From positions 12,001,205 to 12,065,204 of the forward strand of contig JABAKD010000005.1 in assembly GCA_012845835.1 (NCBI GenBank): a stretch of 64,000 bases of DNA. The letters are read 5' to 3'. The notes under the pieces are model-generated. The model was not told the DNA's origin. It did no database searches and saw only the letters and a list, made by a program, of their open reading frames with translations. Below, piece after piece: positions 1-9,814 of this stretch; the first letter of the stretch is position 1; each line of letters starts with the position of its first letter. The stretch is from Undaria pinnatifida. Taxonomy: Eukaryota > Sar > Phaeophyceae > Laminariales > Alariaceae. The translations under genes and the position numbers were made by a program.

Positions 1-259
1 AAGAACCTGATTGGATGGTTGGTTTCAGTTGGTTTAGTTGATTGGTTAGCCGGCTTGGGCTATTTTTATCTGGTTCGATTCCTCCAACCGTTCGCGTCTC
101 GCCCGCATCGTCAAAGTATTTGATTCCTCGTTATAGCCAAGCATACCTCCCCCGCTCCCTCCTCCCCCCAACCTCCCTCTCCGGTTGAAAGAAACGCCTG
201 CTGCCCATCACATTAGCCGTCAAGTCCAGTCAACTCACCACCCTACTAGTTACGCTTAC

Positions 260-541
260 CGTTTCTCGGCGGCTGGCACAGGCTTCTTTTGCGCCGAGGT
301 CCTTGAAATGGCACTCTTCCGATATCTGTCGGCGCACAGTCCCCCCGCTTCCTCCCACGCCTCCTTTAGAGACACTAATCTCGCCGCGCCAATATCCGAA
401 TCGGAAATAGTTTGGCCGCCTCCGGCCGTTGCACCGCCAACCCCAGTCGCCACGGCCATGCCTTCCAAGTCTGGGATGCGGAGGGGCGGCTTCTCCTCGT
501 GATAAAAGGTTTCCACTAGGGAGAGGCCTACGCACGTGTAA
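260..541 (-). CDS. Gene X, most downstream exon in window (unknown protein)
   Basis: An internal exon of 282 bp that is open throughout on the minus strand. It is bounded upstream by a long pyrimidine tract ending in CAG (acceptor AG at 542-543) and downstream by the donor GTAAGC (254-259). It starts with the third base of a codon and ends two bases into a codon. The peptide of about 93 residues has an acidic-basic N-terminal part (…YHEEKPPLRIPDLEGM), a Gly/Ala-rich linker, and a helix-like segment with SLKEAWEEAGG followed by a basic Ser/Lys tail. I do not recognise the family. The upstream candidate exon at 2,352-2,450 ends in the matching phase, so they join without a frame break. The reverse-strand frame is also partly open because of GC content. 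The call rests on splice signals and phase, not on homology. Confidence 0.55.
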
Positions 542-742
542 CTGCCGCCGGTTGGGGGGAAAAAAACAGAACGAAACGAAAAAAAAGCAGAAGTAGAAGC
601 AAAAATGATGGAAAATGATGCACAATAACGCAAAATCAGCTTCCAACATTGAGTAGTCTATCGACCAGATCGGAAAAAAACAGCTAATATATATATATGT
701 ATTCTAGTTTTTATAATATATGGCGTTATGGATCCACGCTTC

Positions 743-1375
743 AGTTTGTGTGTTCCCTGGTAGCGTGTGAGATGGGCGCTCGGAGAGTGTTAGGATCAAG
801 TGTGCACCGCCCGACGCCTGATGCAGAACGCCAGATCTCACTCGTCGGTCGTCATTCGATCAATACAGGTGTGTGAGTGTGCCTTTGCATTACATCAAGA
901 ACAGAAGAGAGATCACTTCGGAGCAGTAGCGATCGACGTCCACCGCATGTTCCATCATGACTCGACAGCACTAACAACCCGTGGGCTGGACCTCCGCTGG
1001 CCTGCCACATATATACAGGGAGTACACAAGAACGTGCGTACAAACCCGGTAGACCCAAGTAGCCCACTCCAACAGCTAACTTACACTATAACACTTATTG
1101 TTTCATGCATACTGAATTCTACAGATGTCTGGTTTTGCCCCTCCCAATGCAGGCTATACAGATTCCGTGGGCAGAGCAAGGTTGAACGTCTTAGTCCTCT
1201 TGGCCCTGGCATTAGCAGGGGGGTCACCAACCTGTAGCATCCTTCACGAGGGTATACACACCCCGTAACAAGGGCGATCGAAACATCACACGCAGCTTGC
1301 AAGCTGAGATTTGATCAAAAATTCCTTTTTGGTCGATCTCACACACACAGCTCAAGTGTATTTTTTCATCTTTTA
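743..1375 (+). repeat. Dispersed repeat family A/B, long copy 1
   Basis: About 560 bases are repeated at 3,925-4,500 in the same orientation, starting at the shared words GTAGCGTGTGAGATGGGCGC and ending near CCCCGTAACAAG. Its last third is a diverged version of the shorter family A units (words CTGTTGACCCTGG…GGGGAGTC…CACACAGCTTGCAA…GATCTCACAGCTG). Open frames inside (800-1,237 and complements) follow the repeat and are not conserved. It could be a solo long terminal repeat or a non-autonomous element; no coding capacity is visible. Confidence 0.65.
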
Positions 1376-1995
1376 TTATATATATTTATTCGTTTTCACG
1401 CCGGACACATGAAAGTAATCGATTGACACAACTAATCGTAAACACGCACGAACGGAGCATCACACACAGCTTCCAAATATGAGTTTCGACAAAATCTTCC
1501 ATCTCACAGCTTCGTAGAGTGCTGTACTTGAACATTTATTAAAAATAATCACATAATCAAATAATCAAATAGTGAGCAAACAAATGCACGCCCCAGACAA
1601 ACACAAAAAAAACTCACACACACATACAATATGCATAGTCATGTCACAAAATAATAAGTGCTACTCGTTTTAATTCGGAACTTTTTTTCCCCCCCCGAAG
1701 GATATGTTTTCTCCAAAAAATGAACACGCCTCTAGAAAAACTAGAAAACTACAGGGAACTGAGCAACAAGCTCGAGCTGGACAAGCTCGGCCAAACGGGC
1801 TGCGCGTAACTCAGGTGGTGAATGCAGAAGATGCTTAGACCAGGTGCGTGAGACTGGACGAACCAGTATAGTAGTTGACATATGCACCAATGTAATGATA
1901 TTTATATTTCCATATGCCATGCTTTTATTACTTTCTATAAGATCAAATATCAAAATTTCAGACACGCGCTGCCGTTGACACGGAAACCGATGGAC
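1376..1995. other. AT-rich intron sequence, no gene seen
   Basis: Homopolymer and AT-rich sequence with a fragment of family A at about 1,440-1,520 (CACACAGCTTCCAAATATGAGTTTCGACA). Nothing else is recognised. Confidence 0.5.
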
Positions 1996-2130
1996 ACGCC
2001 AGCTATTGATAACGCTGGACTGCGAAGGCAACTAAGTAAATCGACACACGACACACGACACGTATCAACATACGTGGGAGTGTGGCGAGACTAAGCTGGA
2101 CTTTTCCCCAGCCGCCGGGGCATAAAAAAA
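1996..2130 (+). mobile_element. Short A-tailed retroelement-like unit, copy 1
   Basis: One of four related units of about 125-135 bp. Shared blocks are AACGCTGGAYTGCGAA, AAATCGACACACGAC, ATACGTGGRAGTGTGG and TTTTCCCCATCCGCCGG, followed by an A-rich tail. All four are on the plus strand. This copy is the most diverged. Confidence 0.55.
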
Positions 2131-2351
2131 TAAACAGAAAAATCACACGGAATATATTTGGCCCGATGTTTTACAGCAGGGGTCCGGAGTCACTCGCGCT
2201 AGTGACTCCCTTTTCCTTTGCGGTCTTGACCTTGTTTTTGTTTTTTTTCAAATTCGCGACCCTAATCGGCAATGCAATAATAGTTAGCCACGCTGCGCCA
2301 AGCATATCGTGAAAAGTCAGTCGTTCGTCAGTGAGGTACAGAGTCACTCAC

Positions 2352-2450
2352 TTGTGCGACAATGACAGCTTAGACCCGTCGTGAAAAGTGGGGATACCCC
2401 CCACAACCCCAGCCTTGGCCAATTGAGACACGATATCCAACGGTGTCATC
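2352..2450 (-). CDS. Gene X, internal exon (unknown protein)
   Basis: A 99-bp candidate exon on the minus strand coding about 32 residues (MTPLDIVSQLAKAG, then VVGGIPTFHDGSKLSLSH). It ends at a consensus donor GTGAGT (2,346-2,351). The proposed acceptor GAGAG (AG at 2,451-2,452) has no good pyrimidine tract, which is the weak point. Taking that acceptor makes the phase fit both neighbours: it completes the two-base overhang of the exon at 3,341-3,483 and leaves two bases for the exon at 260-541. A second frame through the same bases is also open for about 30 codons, so the exact reading is uncertain. The acceptor sits only a few bases beyond a degenerate copy of the preceding exon's donor edge. 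Confidence 0.4.
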
Positions 2451-3330
2451 CTCTCCCATGCTCTTGAGCTCGACCAAACAGGGGCACGTTTTCGTCCAAC
2501 TATTATCATGTCCCAAAGTCTTCTATCATACAGCGTTGAATACGCTATATCGAAGTATCGATGTTTGACGGTTCGATGCAGTGAATCATACAGGTACATA
2601 TATCAAAAACTGAAAACTACATTCCAATTCAAAGTATTTTACGTTGAGATTTTGGATTTCGATATCCCGATATTCGATGTTCCGATATCCCAGGTGTCAT
2701 ATATCGAAACTTTAGATACAACATCCAAACCTACAGATCATGATCTCACATGCGCTCGAGCTCGACGAGGAAGGACCACGGCGGTGTCGAATTCAACAAC
2801 TCCCATCACATCAAGTCTTGCAACGCGTTCAATATAACCCGATGGATCGAAGTTCCGATGTTTTGTATTCTGACATAACATCAGTAGATCGAAACCGCCG
2901 ATCCAACAATGTCATGACTCATATCGACATTCCGACATTTGATATTCCGATATATATATAATATATCGGACCTTCGGATCCAGTACTCTCACATGACCTT
3001 GAGCTCGAGGAGGACCTCTCCGTCTAGGGCCACAGTATCGAACTCAATGACTCCCATCAAGCCTTGCTAAGCGTTCGATACGATACTTCAACACATCGAT
3101 AATTTATATTTCGATATCATATATCGAAATTTCCGATCCAATGCTATAAACGTCATGTCCCACATGCCCTTGAGCTCGAGGAGGATCTCTCCATCTAGTG
3201 CCACGGCGGTGTCGAACTCAACCACTCCCATCAAGTCTTGCAACGCGTTTGATACGACAAATAAAAACAACACTGTAATTTCCGATATATATCATATATT
3301 GAATATTTCGATACGATACCCAACACCATC
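2438..3330 (-). repeat. Four degenerate copies of the gene X exon donor edge in its downstream intron
   Basis: Copies lie at about 2,438-2,475, 2,738-2,832, 2,990-3,075 and 3,148-3,245. Each resembles the last 60-95 bases of the exon at 3,341-3,483, including the region coding DLMGV-EFDT-ALDGE-LLELEG and the following GTGAGA-like donor. The donor position reads GTGAGA in two copies, GTGGGA in one and GGGAGA in the shortest. Between copies lies AT-rich sequence built from CGATAT/ATATCG words. These look like tandem duplications of an exon-intron junction rather than extra exons, because frames are broken in most copies. Confidence 0.65.
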
Positions 3331-3340
3331 AAGATCTCAC

Positions 3341-3483
3341 ATGCCCTCGAGCTCGAGCAGGATCTCTCCATCCAGCGCCACCGTGTCGAACTCAATAACT
3401 CCCATCAAGTCTTCGTTTAGGTCGCTGGCTGTTGTCAGCGGTACCACAAATCGGCCTTGGGTAGGCACGCACTGGAGGTTGAC
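3341..3483 (-). CDS. Gene X, internal exon (unknown protein)
   Basis: A 143-bp exon on the minus strand with acceptor GCGACAG (AG at 3,484-3,485) and donor GTGAGA (3,335-3,340). It codes 47 residues plus two bases, beginning VNLQCVPTQGRFVVPLTTAS and containing DLNEDLMGV, EFDTVALDGE and LLELEG. It starts in phase 0, matching the phase-0 end of the exon at 9,716-9,808, and ends in phase 2. The composition looks like a folded soluble protein. I do not recognise the family. Degenerate copies of both its edges exist: the donor edge four times downstream (2,438-3,245) and the acceptor edge once upstream (4,815-4,872). Confidence 0.5.
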
Positions 3484-3549
3484 CTGTCGCGAAGTGGTCA
3501 AAACAATTATAACAGGATAAAGGTTAATTTGTGGAATATAAATATTGGA

Positions 3550-3812
3550 ATATATACACTTCCTTCCACAGCTGTCAGATTTTGTCCCCTTCAAAAACGT
3601 TTTTTATAGTTTCCGCGCACAGACTGATAAACATCACCCTGTTGACCCTGGTACAAGCTACAGTGCTGTGGTTCCAAGGGGAGTCGCCGACTTATATCTT
3701 TAATGAGGACACACACCCGGAAATACGCGAGATCGGAGTATCACACACAGCTTGCAAAGATGAGTTTCGACAAAATCTTCGATCTCACAGCTGGGGTGTA
3801 TTTTTATTCACA
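3550..3812 (+). repeat. Family A repeat
   Basis: Shows the family A order: CAGCTGTCAGATTTTGTCCCC, ATAGTTTCCGCGCACAGACTG, CACCCTGTTGACCCTGGTAC, GGGGAGTCGCCGAC, GAGGACACACACC, CACACAGCTTGCAAAGATGA, then GATCTTCGATCTCACAGCTG and TGTATTTTTAT at the end. Confidence 0.7.
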
Positions 3813-3924
3813 TAATAATATCTTACATATTTTTTAATAAAAAAAAACTTTTTGGTCGATCTCACAGCTGAAGTGTACTTTTTCATTTTTTAAAATTAAT
3901 ATATAAATTAGTTTATTTTTACAA

Positions 3925-4690
3925 TATATTTGTTTGTGTATCCCCTGGTAGCGTGTGAGATGGGCGCTCTAAGAGCTTTAGAATCAAGTGTGCACCGCCG
4001 ACGCCTGATGCAGAACGCCAGATCTCACTCGTCGGTCTTCATTCGATCAATACAGGTGTGAGTGTGCCTTAACATTACATTAAGAGCAGAAGAGAGATCA
4101 CTTCGGAGCAGTAGCGATCGACGTCCACCGCATGTTCCATAATGACTCAACAGCAAAAAACCCCGAGCATCAGGCCTGGGCTGGACCTCCGCTGGCCTGC
4201 CACATATACAGGGAGTACACAAGAACTTGTGTACAAAACCCGGTAGACCCAAGTAGCCCATCCCAACAGCTAACTCACACTGTAACACGTATTGTTTCAT
4301 GCATACTGAATTCTACACATGTCTGGTTTTGTCCGCCTCAATGCGGGTTAAACAGATTCCGTGCACAGAACAAGCCTGATCGTCTTAGTCCTGTTGACCC
4401 TGGCATTAGCAGGGGAGTCACCGACCTGTATCCTTCACGAGGGTATACACACCCCGTAACAAGGCCTCGTAACACGCGCGGTCGAAGTATCGCACGCAGC
4501 TTGCAACGCTGAGTTTTGATCAAACGATCGAAGTATCGCACGCAGCTTGCAACGCTGAGTTTTGATCAAACGATCATTTTGGGTCGATCTCACAGCTGAA
4601 ATCGAAGTATCGCACGCAACTTGCAACGCTGCGTTTTGATCAAACGATCATTTTTGGTCTATCTCACAGGTGAAGTGTATTATTCATTTT
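3925..4690 (+). repeat. Family A/B, long copy 2, with a 3' tandem expansion
   Basis: Second copy of the 743-1,375 element. At 4,480-4,670 a unit of roughly 50-70 bp (CGATCGAAGTATCGCACGCA…GCTTGCAACGCTG…TTTTGATCAAACGATCATTT) is repeated about three times, a local expansion absent from copy 1. Confidence 0.65.
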
Positions 4691-4814
4691 TTTTTCTAAT
4701 ATAAGCATATAACATACACGACCGCAACAAATACAAAATGAAAAATGAACAGATGGGCAACACAGATGTCCGTGGGTCAGGCAGATTAGAAAAATGCAGG
4801 CAAGAAGCGTTCAC

Positions 4815-4872
4815 GACGACAGATACCACCAATCGGTCTTGGGTAGCGACGAACTGGCGGCTGACCCTGTTT
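4815..4872 (-). repeat. Degenerate copy of the gene X exon acceptor edge
   Basis: On the minus strand this stretch reads an AACAG acceptor-like end followed by about 50 bases similar to the start of the exon at 3,341-3,483. The translated similarity runs over V-x-x-Q-x-V-x-TQ-x-R-x-VV. It lies about 1.3 kb upstream in the same intron and is followed by no further exon similarity. It mirrors the donor-edge copies on the other side of that exon. Confidence 0.5.
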
Positions 4873-5329
4873 ATGGGGTTTCAGGTCTAACGGCGTTATG
4901 GTTGGACGTAATGAACGGCTATAAGGCAAGTTTCAAGGCTCCAGGCAGCCCATCAAAGCACCCGTGTAGGGAAAATCGGCGTTAAGGCGTTCTATAATAC
5001 TGTCAATGGTTCTGCGGTAGAACTGGAAAACAACTGTAGAATATACTGCATAATCCTGCCATATACTCCGTACATAGTATTCAGCATTTGCAGCAATATA
5101 TACCAGGTATGTACTAAAGTAAGGTTCAGCAGGTTTGCAACACCCGTCAGTAGGTCAGCGGTGTATGTTTTGTTGTATTTCGGCCTGGGGCCTTTGTTAA
5201 TGGCTACTGACCTCGATCAGGTCATCTAGCCCCAGCACGATCCCGTCTTCTCTCCGTTTATCGTTGTGGTAAAAAACCACCGTCAGCCGCACCGTGTAGC
5301 GTCCGGGCCGGTCGACCGATAGCCTGTGT

Positions 5330-5605
5330 ATCACATACAATGTACGACATGCGACAAACAGCAGAGCACGAAGCGACGTAAGCTATGCCTCGTACGATGC
5401 TCCTGGTGCAATACCGTAAAAAAACAGTAACAAACACACGATGTAGCACCTGGTACGATACCCGGTGCGAAAAATATCCCACGCAACCGGTACGTGAAGC
5501 AAGATAGACGATACCGGTGCAGTGTACGATGCACGATGTCCGATGTGCGATACCTGGTAACGGCAGACAATACCTGGTATGATACATGATGTACGATTGA
5601 AAAAA
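5330..5605. repeat. Degenerate GTACGAT/TACCTGGTA low-complexity tract
   Basis: Short words GTACGATGT, GCACGATG and TACCTGGTA recur irregularly. Overlapping open frames on the minus strand (5,258-5,638) arise from the low-stop composition and share no family features. Confidence 0.45.
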
Positions 5606-5664
5606 ACAAAAAACACTATCAATCGATGACTCGTTCAAAACATGGAATAAAACAAAAATCAGTC

Positions 5665-5795
5665 AGCTAACGCTGGATTGCGAATGCAATTGAGTTAAAT
5701 CGACACACGACGTGAATGAAAATACGTGGAAGTGTGGTGAGATCAATCTTTATTTTTCCCCATCCGCCGAAGGATAAAAGAAAGAGAAAAAAAAA
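5665..5795 (+). mobile_element. Short A-tailed retroelement-like unit, copy 2
   Basis: Full-length compared with the other copies: begins at CAGCTAACGCTGGATTGCGAA, contains AAATCGACACACGACGTG and TTTTTCCCCATCCGCC, and ends in an A/G-rich tail. Confidence 0.6.
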
Positions 5796-6149
5796 GAAAG
5801 GCTGGCGGCGGCAGCATCAACAGCAGCAGCATCAGCCACAGCCATAACAGCACCTGTAATAAAACGCCTGCCCCTGATGCCAGCCCCCTGTGGCGGCTCC
5901 CTTCAGCTGTTTCTTGCACTCAGCATCACCTCCCGCCACCATAGCCACGTTCGGCTCGAAAGTTGGCGCTGCAAGCTTCTGTTACCATTACACATTACAC
6001 CAGTTAGCAACAGCCCCGGGCAAAAAAGAAACACACAAGGCGCGCGCGACAGGCAGTTGGGTTGAAGCTCGAACGTTGACGCTGTAAGTGTCTATTCATT
6101 TTGGTTGTTAAAAGTTGTGGGCAAAAAAGAAACGTTCAGTCGAGGTCCT

Positions 6150-6960
6150 CCATGACGAAGTGTGGTGCCTTGCCAGACGAACATACCCGCACTAAAGTGG
6201 GATTCCGTACCATGCCGGGATGGTGATACCAGCACTAAGTGGGACCCCGCACTATCCCGGGATGATGATGACCGCACTAAAGCAGGAACCCGCACTATCC
6301 CGGCATGGTGATACCCGCACTGAAGTGGGATCCCGTACTATCCCGGGATGGTGATACCCGCACTAAAGTGGGACCCCGCACTATCCCCGGATGGCGATGG
6401 CCGCACTAAAGCAGGAACTCGCACTATCCCGGGATGGTGATACCCGCACTTAAGTGGGATCCCGTCCTATCCCGGGATGGTGATGCCTGCACTATAGTGG
6501 GACCCCGCACTATCCCCGGAAGGTGATGACCGCTAAAGCAGGACCCCGCACTATCCCGAGATGGTGATACCCGCACTAAAATAGGACCCCGCACTATCCC
6601 GGAATGATGATACCCGCACTAAGTTGGGACCCTGCACTAACCCGGGATGGTGATACCCGCACTAAATTGGGACCCCGCATCATCCTGGTATGGTGATACC
6701 CGCACTAACGTGGGACCTCGAAGGGTGATACCCGCACTGAATTGGAACCCCGCACTATCCCGGGATGGTGATGGCCGCACTAAAGGACCCCGCATTATCC
6801 CATGATGGTGATACCCGCACTAAAGCAGGACCCCGCAATATCCCGGGATGGCGATACCCGCACTAAAGTGGGATCCCGTACTATCCCGGGATGGTGATAA
6901 CCGCACGAAAGTGGGATCCCACACTATCCTGGAGTGGTGCAGTACACCAGTACTGGTGTG
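6150..6960 (+). repeat. 43-bp minisatellite (GGTGATACCCGCACTAAAGT type)
   Basis: About 18 imperfect units of about 43 bp. Each reads GGTGATACCCGCACTAAAGT followed by GGGACCCCGCACTATCCCGG and GAT. Variants differ in the CCCGC/CCCGT block and in small deletions. The same unit forms a second, shorter array at 55,600-55,870. Confidence 0.9.
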
Positions 6961-7299
6961 TAGGACGAGGAAGGCCGTGAAAAGCGATCATCACGGCACT
7001 ACACTGGGGCACCGCTCTAAAGGCTACCGCACTAACGCGGGGCCATGAATTAATAGAGCGTGCGCGATAGGCGGCCGGTGGGTGTCAAGATTGAGAGCAG
7101 TTGTTTGTCCTGGAGTACCTTCTTCAGAACCCAGAGGCACCAACGAAAATGACGTTAGGCTTGAAAGGCACCGGTGCGCGGAAGCTTCTGACATTAATAG
7201 TGATCGCCAGCCATGGAACAAACTCGATAGGGCGCGCGCGACAGGCCGCTGGGTACGTACCAAGGTTACGAAAGAGCCATTCAGTCAACGCGTATAAGA

Positions 7300-8095
7300 C
7301 GTAGGGTTCTTAGGTCAAAGACGAAGAGCAGATGTATCAAGACCATTCCCCCTTGGGCTAACAAAAAAAAATCGTTGGACCCGACAAAGGAGACATGGGC
7401 TGCTGAGACAAAGAGCCGTTGAGTCAAGAAGTAGAGTCTTTAGACCTTCAGGTAAATACGAAGAGCAATGACCCTGGGCCGACACAAATAGCCGTTGTAC
7501 CCAACAAAAGAGACGTTAAGACAAAGAGCCGTTGAGTAAAGAAGTAGAGTATATTGGTACAGACGAAGAGCTCATGGATCAAGACAATGACCCGTTGGGC
7601 CAACGTAAATAGTCGTTGGACCCAATAAAAAAGACACGATCGGTTCTAACACAAAACAGCCCATGGATCAAGGCAATGGCCCATAAGGCCAAGATAAAAT
7701 AGCTGTTCAATCAAATAAAAGAGCCGTTGGTTGTGAAAGACAGAGTCGTTGAGTCAGTACGCAGAGTTCTTACGTCACGTCGTAAAGTCCATGGATCAAG
7801 ACAAATGACCAATGACCCTTTGGGCCAAGATAACATCGTAAAGCCGTTGAGTCAAGACGTAGAGTCCTTACGTCAAGCCGAAGAGTCGACGAACCAAAAC
7901 AAATGACACAACGATCCGTTGGGCCAATATGAAAGAGCCGTTGGATACAAACATAAAGCAGTTGGGTGCTAAGAAAAAGAGCGGGTGAGCCAACACATAA
8001 GAGCCCTTACCTTAAGACGAAGAGGGCAAAGACAACATAAGAGGAAGAGGGCAAAGACAACGACTACTCTACCGTTGGTCAAGATCCAATAGCTA
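7300..8095 (+). repeat. Higher-order degenerate tandem repeat (AAGAGCCGTTGAGTC type)
   Basis: Short blocks such as AAGAGCCGTTGAGTC, GACGTAGAGTCCTTA, ATGGATCAAGACAATGACCC and GTTGGGCCAA recur in a loosely fixed order about every 100 bp. No coding frame is consistent along the array. Confidence 0.7.
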
Positions 8096-8107
8096 CCAGG
8101 CGTTTAA

Positions 8108-8364
8108 TTGCACGTACGTGCAAGGTTTTCAGATTTGCACGTAAACTCAATACTGCCCCTGCCGACCTCGAGAGCTGACCTCGAGCCCCCCCAAAAAGGG
8201 TTGGTTAGGGTTAGAGTTAGGGCCAGGTCTGGGGTCGGGTTGGTCTGGGCACCGTAACCGTCGTTTTGTGCGGACCTGCACATAGGGAGCCGCCATACAT
8301 AAATCGCTACAATATTGAATTTACGTGCAATTCTAAAAATCCCTGCACGCACGTGCAACTTCGC
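8108..8364. mobile_element. MITE-like element with imperfect terminal inverted repeats
   Basis: The left end (8,108-8,153: TTGCACGTACGTGCAAGG…TTGCACGTAAACTCAATA) and the right end (8,316-8,364) are imperfect reverse complements over about 47 bp. The 160-bp interior carries telomere-like GGTTAGGGTTAGAGTTAGGG. Size and structure suggest a non-autonomous DNA element; target duplications are not clear. Confidence 0.5.
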
Positions 8365-8962
8365 GGGGGCTCTCGACTACGAAGCCGTCGGGCAAACTAA
8401 CAGGATCGTTCGGGTAGCACGTGTCATTTATCTGCATGTCATGTGTATCAACATATTTTCATGCCCCCCCCTACCTGCTGCCCCAGCTGAAGTGTGTTGC
8501 CCTCAAACGGCACTCCGCACACATACGTCGCTTCCCCCGCCACGATGACGCCTCCGGTTCTATTGCCCCAGCCAACGCTCCCACGTGCGGCCTAAAAGCG
8601 AGCCGCGGCGAATTTGGTCATGTTTATCGAACGATAATCAGTTTCGATTCGATGTCGATATCGATACAGTCAGTGAATGAAAAATCCCGTCGATGCAGCG
8701 AACGATAAATCAAGTCGATACGATTTCGATATTCGATAATGGTACAGTATCACATATCGAAACTTTTCGTTCAGAATTGGTATCAGCGTAAAAAATACGG
8801 CGATGCCGGAGGATGGAGGGCGCTGCACATTCCGTACGATATATCTGGTACCTGGTATCGAAGTTCGACATATTATACACCAAAAAAAAAATATTCAACA
8901 CGACAGTTCGATGCATCGCAAGTTCCACACGATGGTCCATCTTTGAAATACGTTTTTGTCTT

Positions 8963-9292
8963 CTTTCATCCCATTCCTTATCCTCGCGTTACTCTCGCGC
9001 TCCCTCCCAGTAGTAGCTCAGATCCGGGGTCACATAGCGGGCCCTCCTCCCCCCTCCCCACTACGGTACGTGCCTTCATTTTTATCGCGACAAAAATTCA
9101 GCATTTTCTTCCCTCGCCGACTCGCGTCGAATTGTGTGTCTACCCACGCTGCTAGGCGTTCTTAGCAGTTGATCCTTTTCTTGCATTTTAGCAAAAAAAA
9201 TCACCATCTCACCACGGTGGGAATCGAACTCAAGGACCAACGCTAGTATATTATTCGAGGGTAACCACTAGACCACAGGGGCGGCCGGCTAC
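8963..9292 (-). mobile_element. tRNA-derived SINE-like element, family II
   Basis: On the minus strand the head (about 9,210-9,292) carries a box A-like TGGTCTAGTGG and a box B-like GAGTTCGATTCCC. The body has the family blocks (GTGGGTA-ACACAATTCGACGCGAG, CGCGATAAAAATGAAGGCACGTACCG, CCGGATCTGAGCTACTACTGGG) and an AT-rich 3' end. The acceptor stem does not close, so this is not a functional tRNA gene. Confidence 0.7.
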
Positions 9293-9715
9293 GATATCCC
9301 ACAATGACTCTCACTCACGATGAAGCGCTTTCTATTTCCTGACACTAACGGCTTGCCCTCATTCTCTGTAGTCTCGCATTCCCACTGACGATGATCGGTT
9401 TTCCTTTCGCTCCTATTTACTCCACTGCTACCTACAGTCTGCGCCAATACCATGGTCCTTCACGACGAAGACCTTTTCTGTACTCTCCCTTGCGACGATT
9501 GGCTTCGTGAAAAAAATAGCTCCACCATTCCACTTTCATACTTGGTATCGAAACTAAACAGCCGCTCCAGTTCCACGCACAAGTTTGTCCCCCTTAAATG
9601 GGGACCACGTCTGCCACTTCAGGACCAAGATACCTGGTGCCAGGTATTCCCGCAGGGTTTCCACGTGCGAGTTCATCACCGAAAACTCGGTGCGGTTGTG
9701 AAAGGTATAACTCAC

Positions 9716-9808
9716 GATGAAGGTAGACACCGCATTCGCCCACGCCTCGAGCTGCCTCGTTTCCTCGCTCCCCACATCAGCCTTCAAACTCAAAGTACGT
9801 AGGAACGT
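9716..9808 (-). CDS. Gene X, most upstream exon recognised (unknown protein)
   Basis: A 93-bp exon on the minus strand: acceptor CCTTGCAG preceded by a pyrimidine-rich tract, donor GTGAGT (9,710-9,715). It codes 31 residues (TFLRTLSLKADVG, then SEETRQLEAWANAVSTFI) in phase 0 at both ends, so it joins the exon at 3,341-3,483 in frame after a 6.2-kb intron. Reading through the donor stays open for about 45 more codons, so a longer exon with a CAG|GTATCT donor inside a TACCTGG-CA-CCAGGTA palindrome is an alternative, but its phase does not fit the next exon. Family not recognised. Exons further upstream were not identified. Confidence 0.45.
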
Positions 9809-9814
9809 CTGCAA

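Noticed and set aside
743-4500. Intact LTR retrotransposon with direct repeats at 743 and 3,925
   Set aside because: The repeats are the right distance apart, but the interior holds gene X exons and no gag-pol; the same sequence family occurs elsewhere singly.
6170-6930. CRISPR-like array
   Set aside because: The units are contiguous 43-bp minisatellite repeats without unique spacers, and the genome is eukaryotic.
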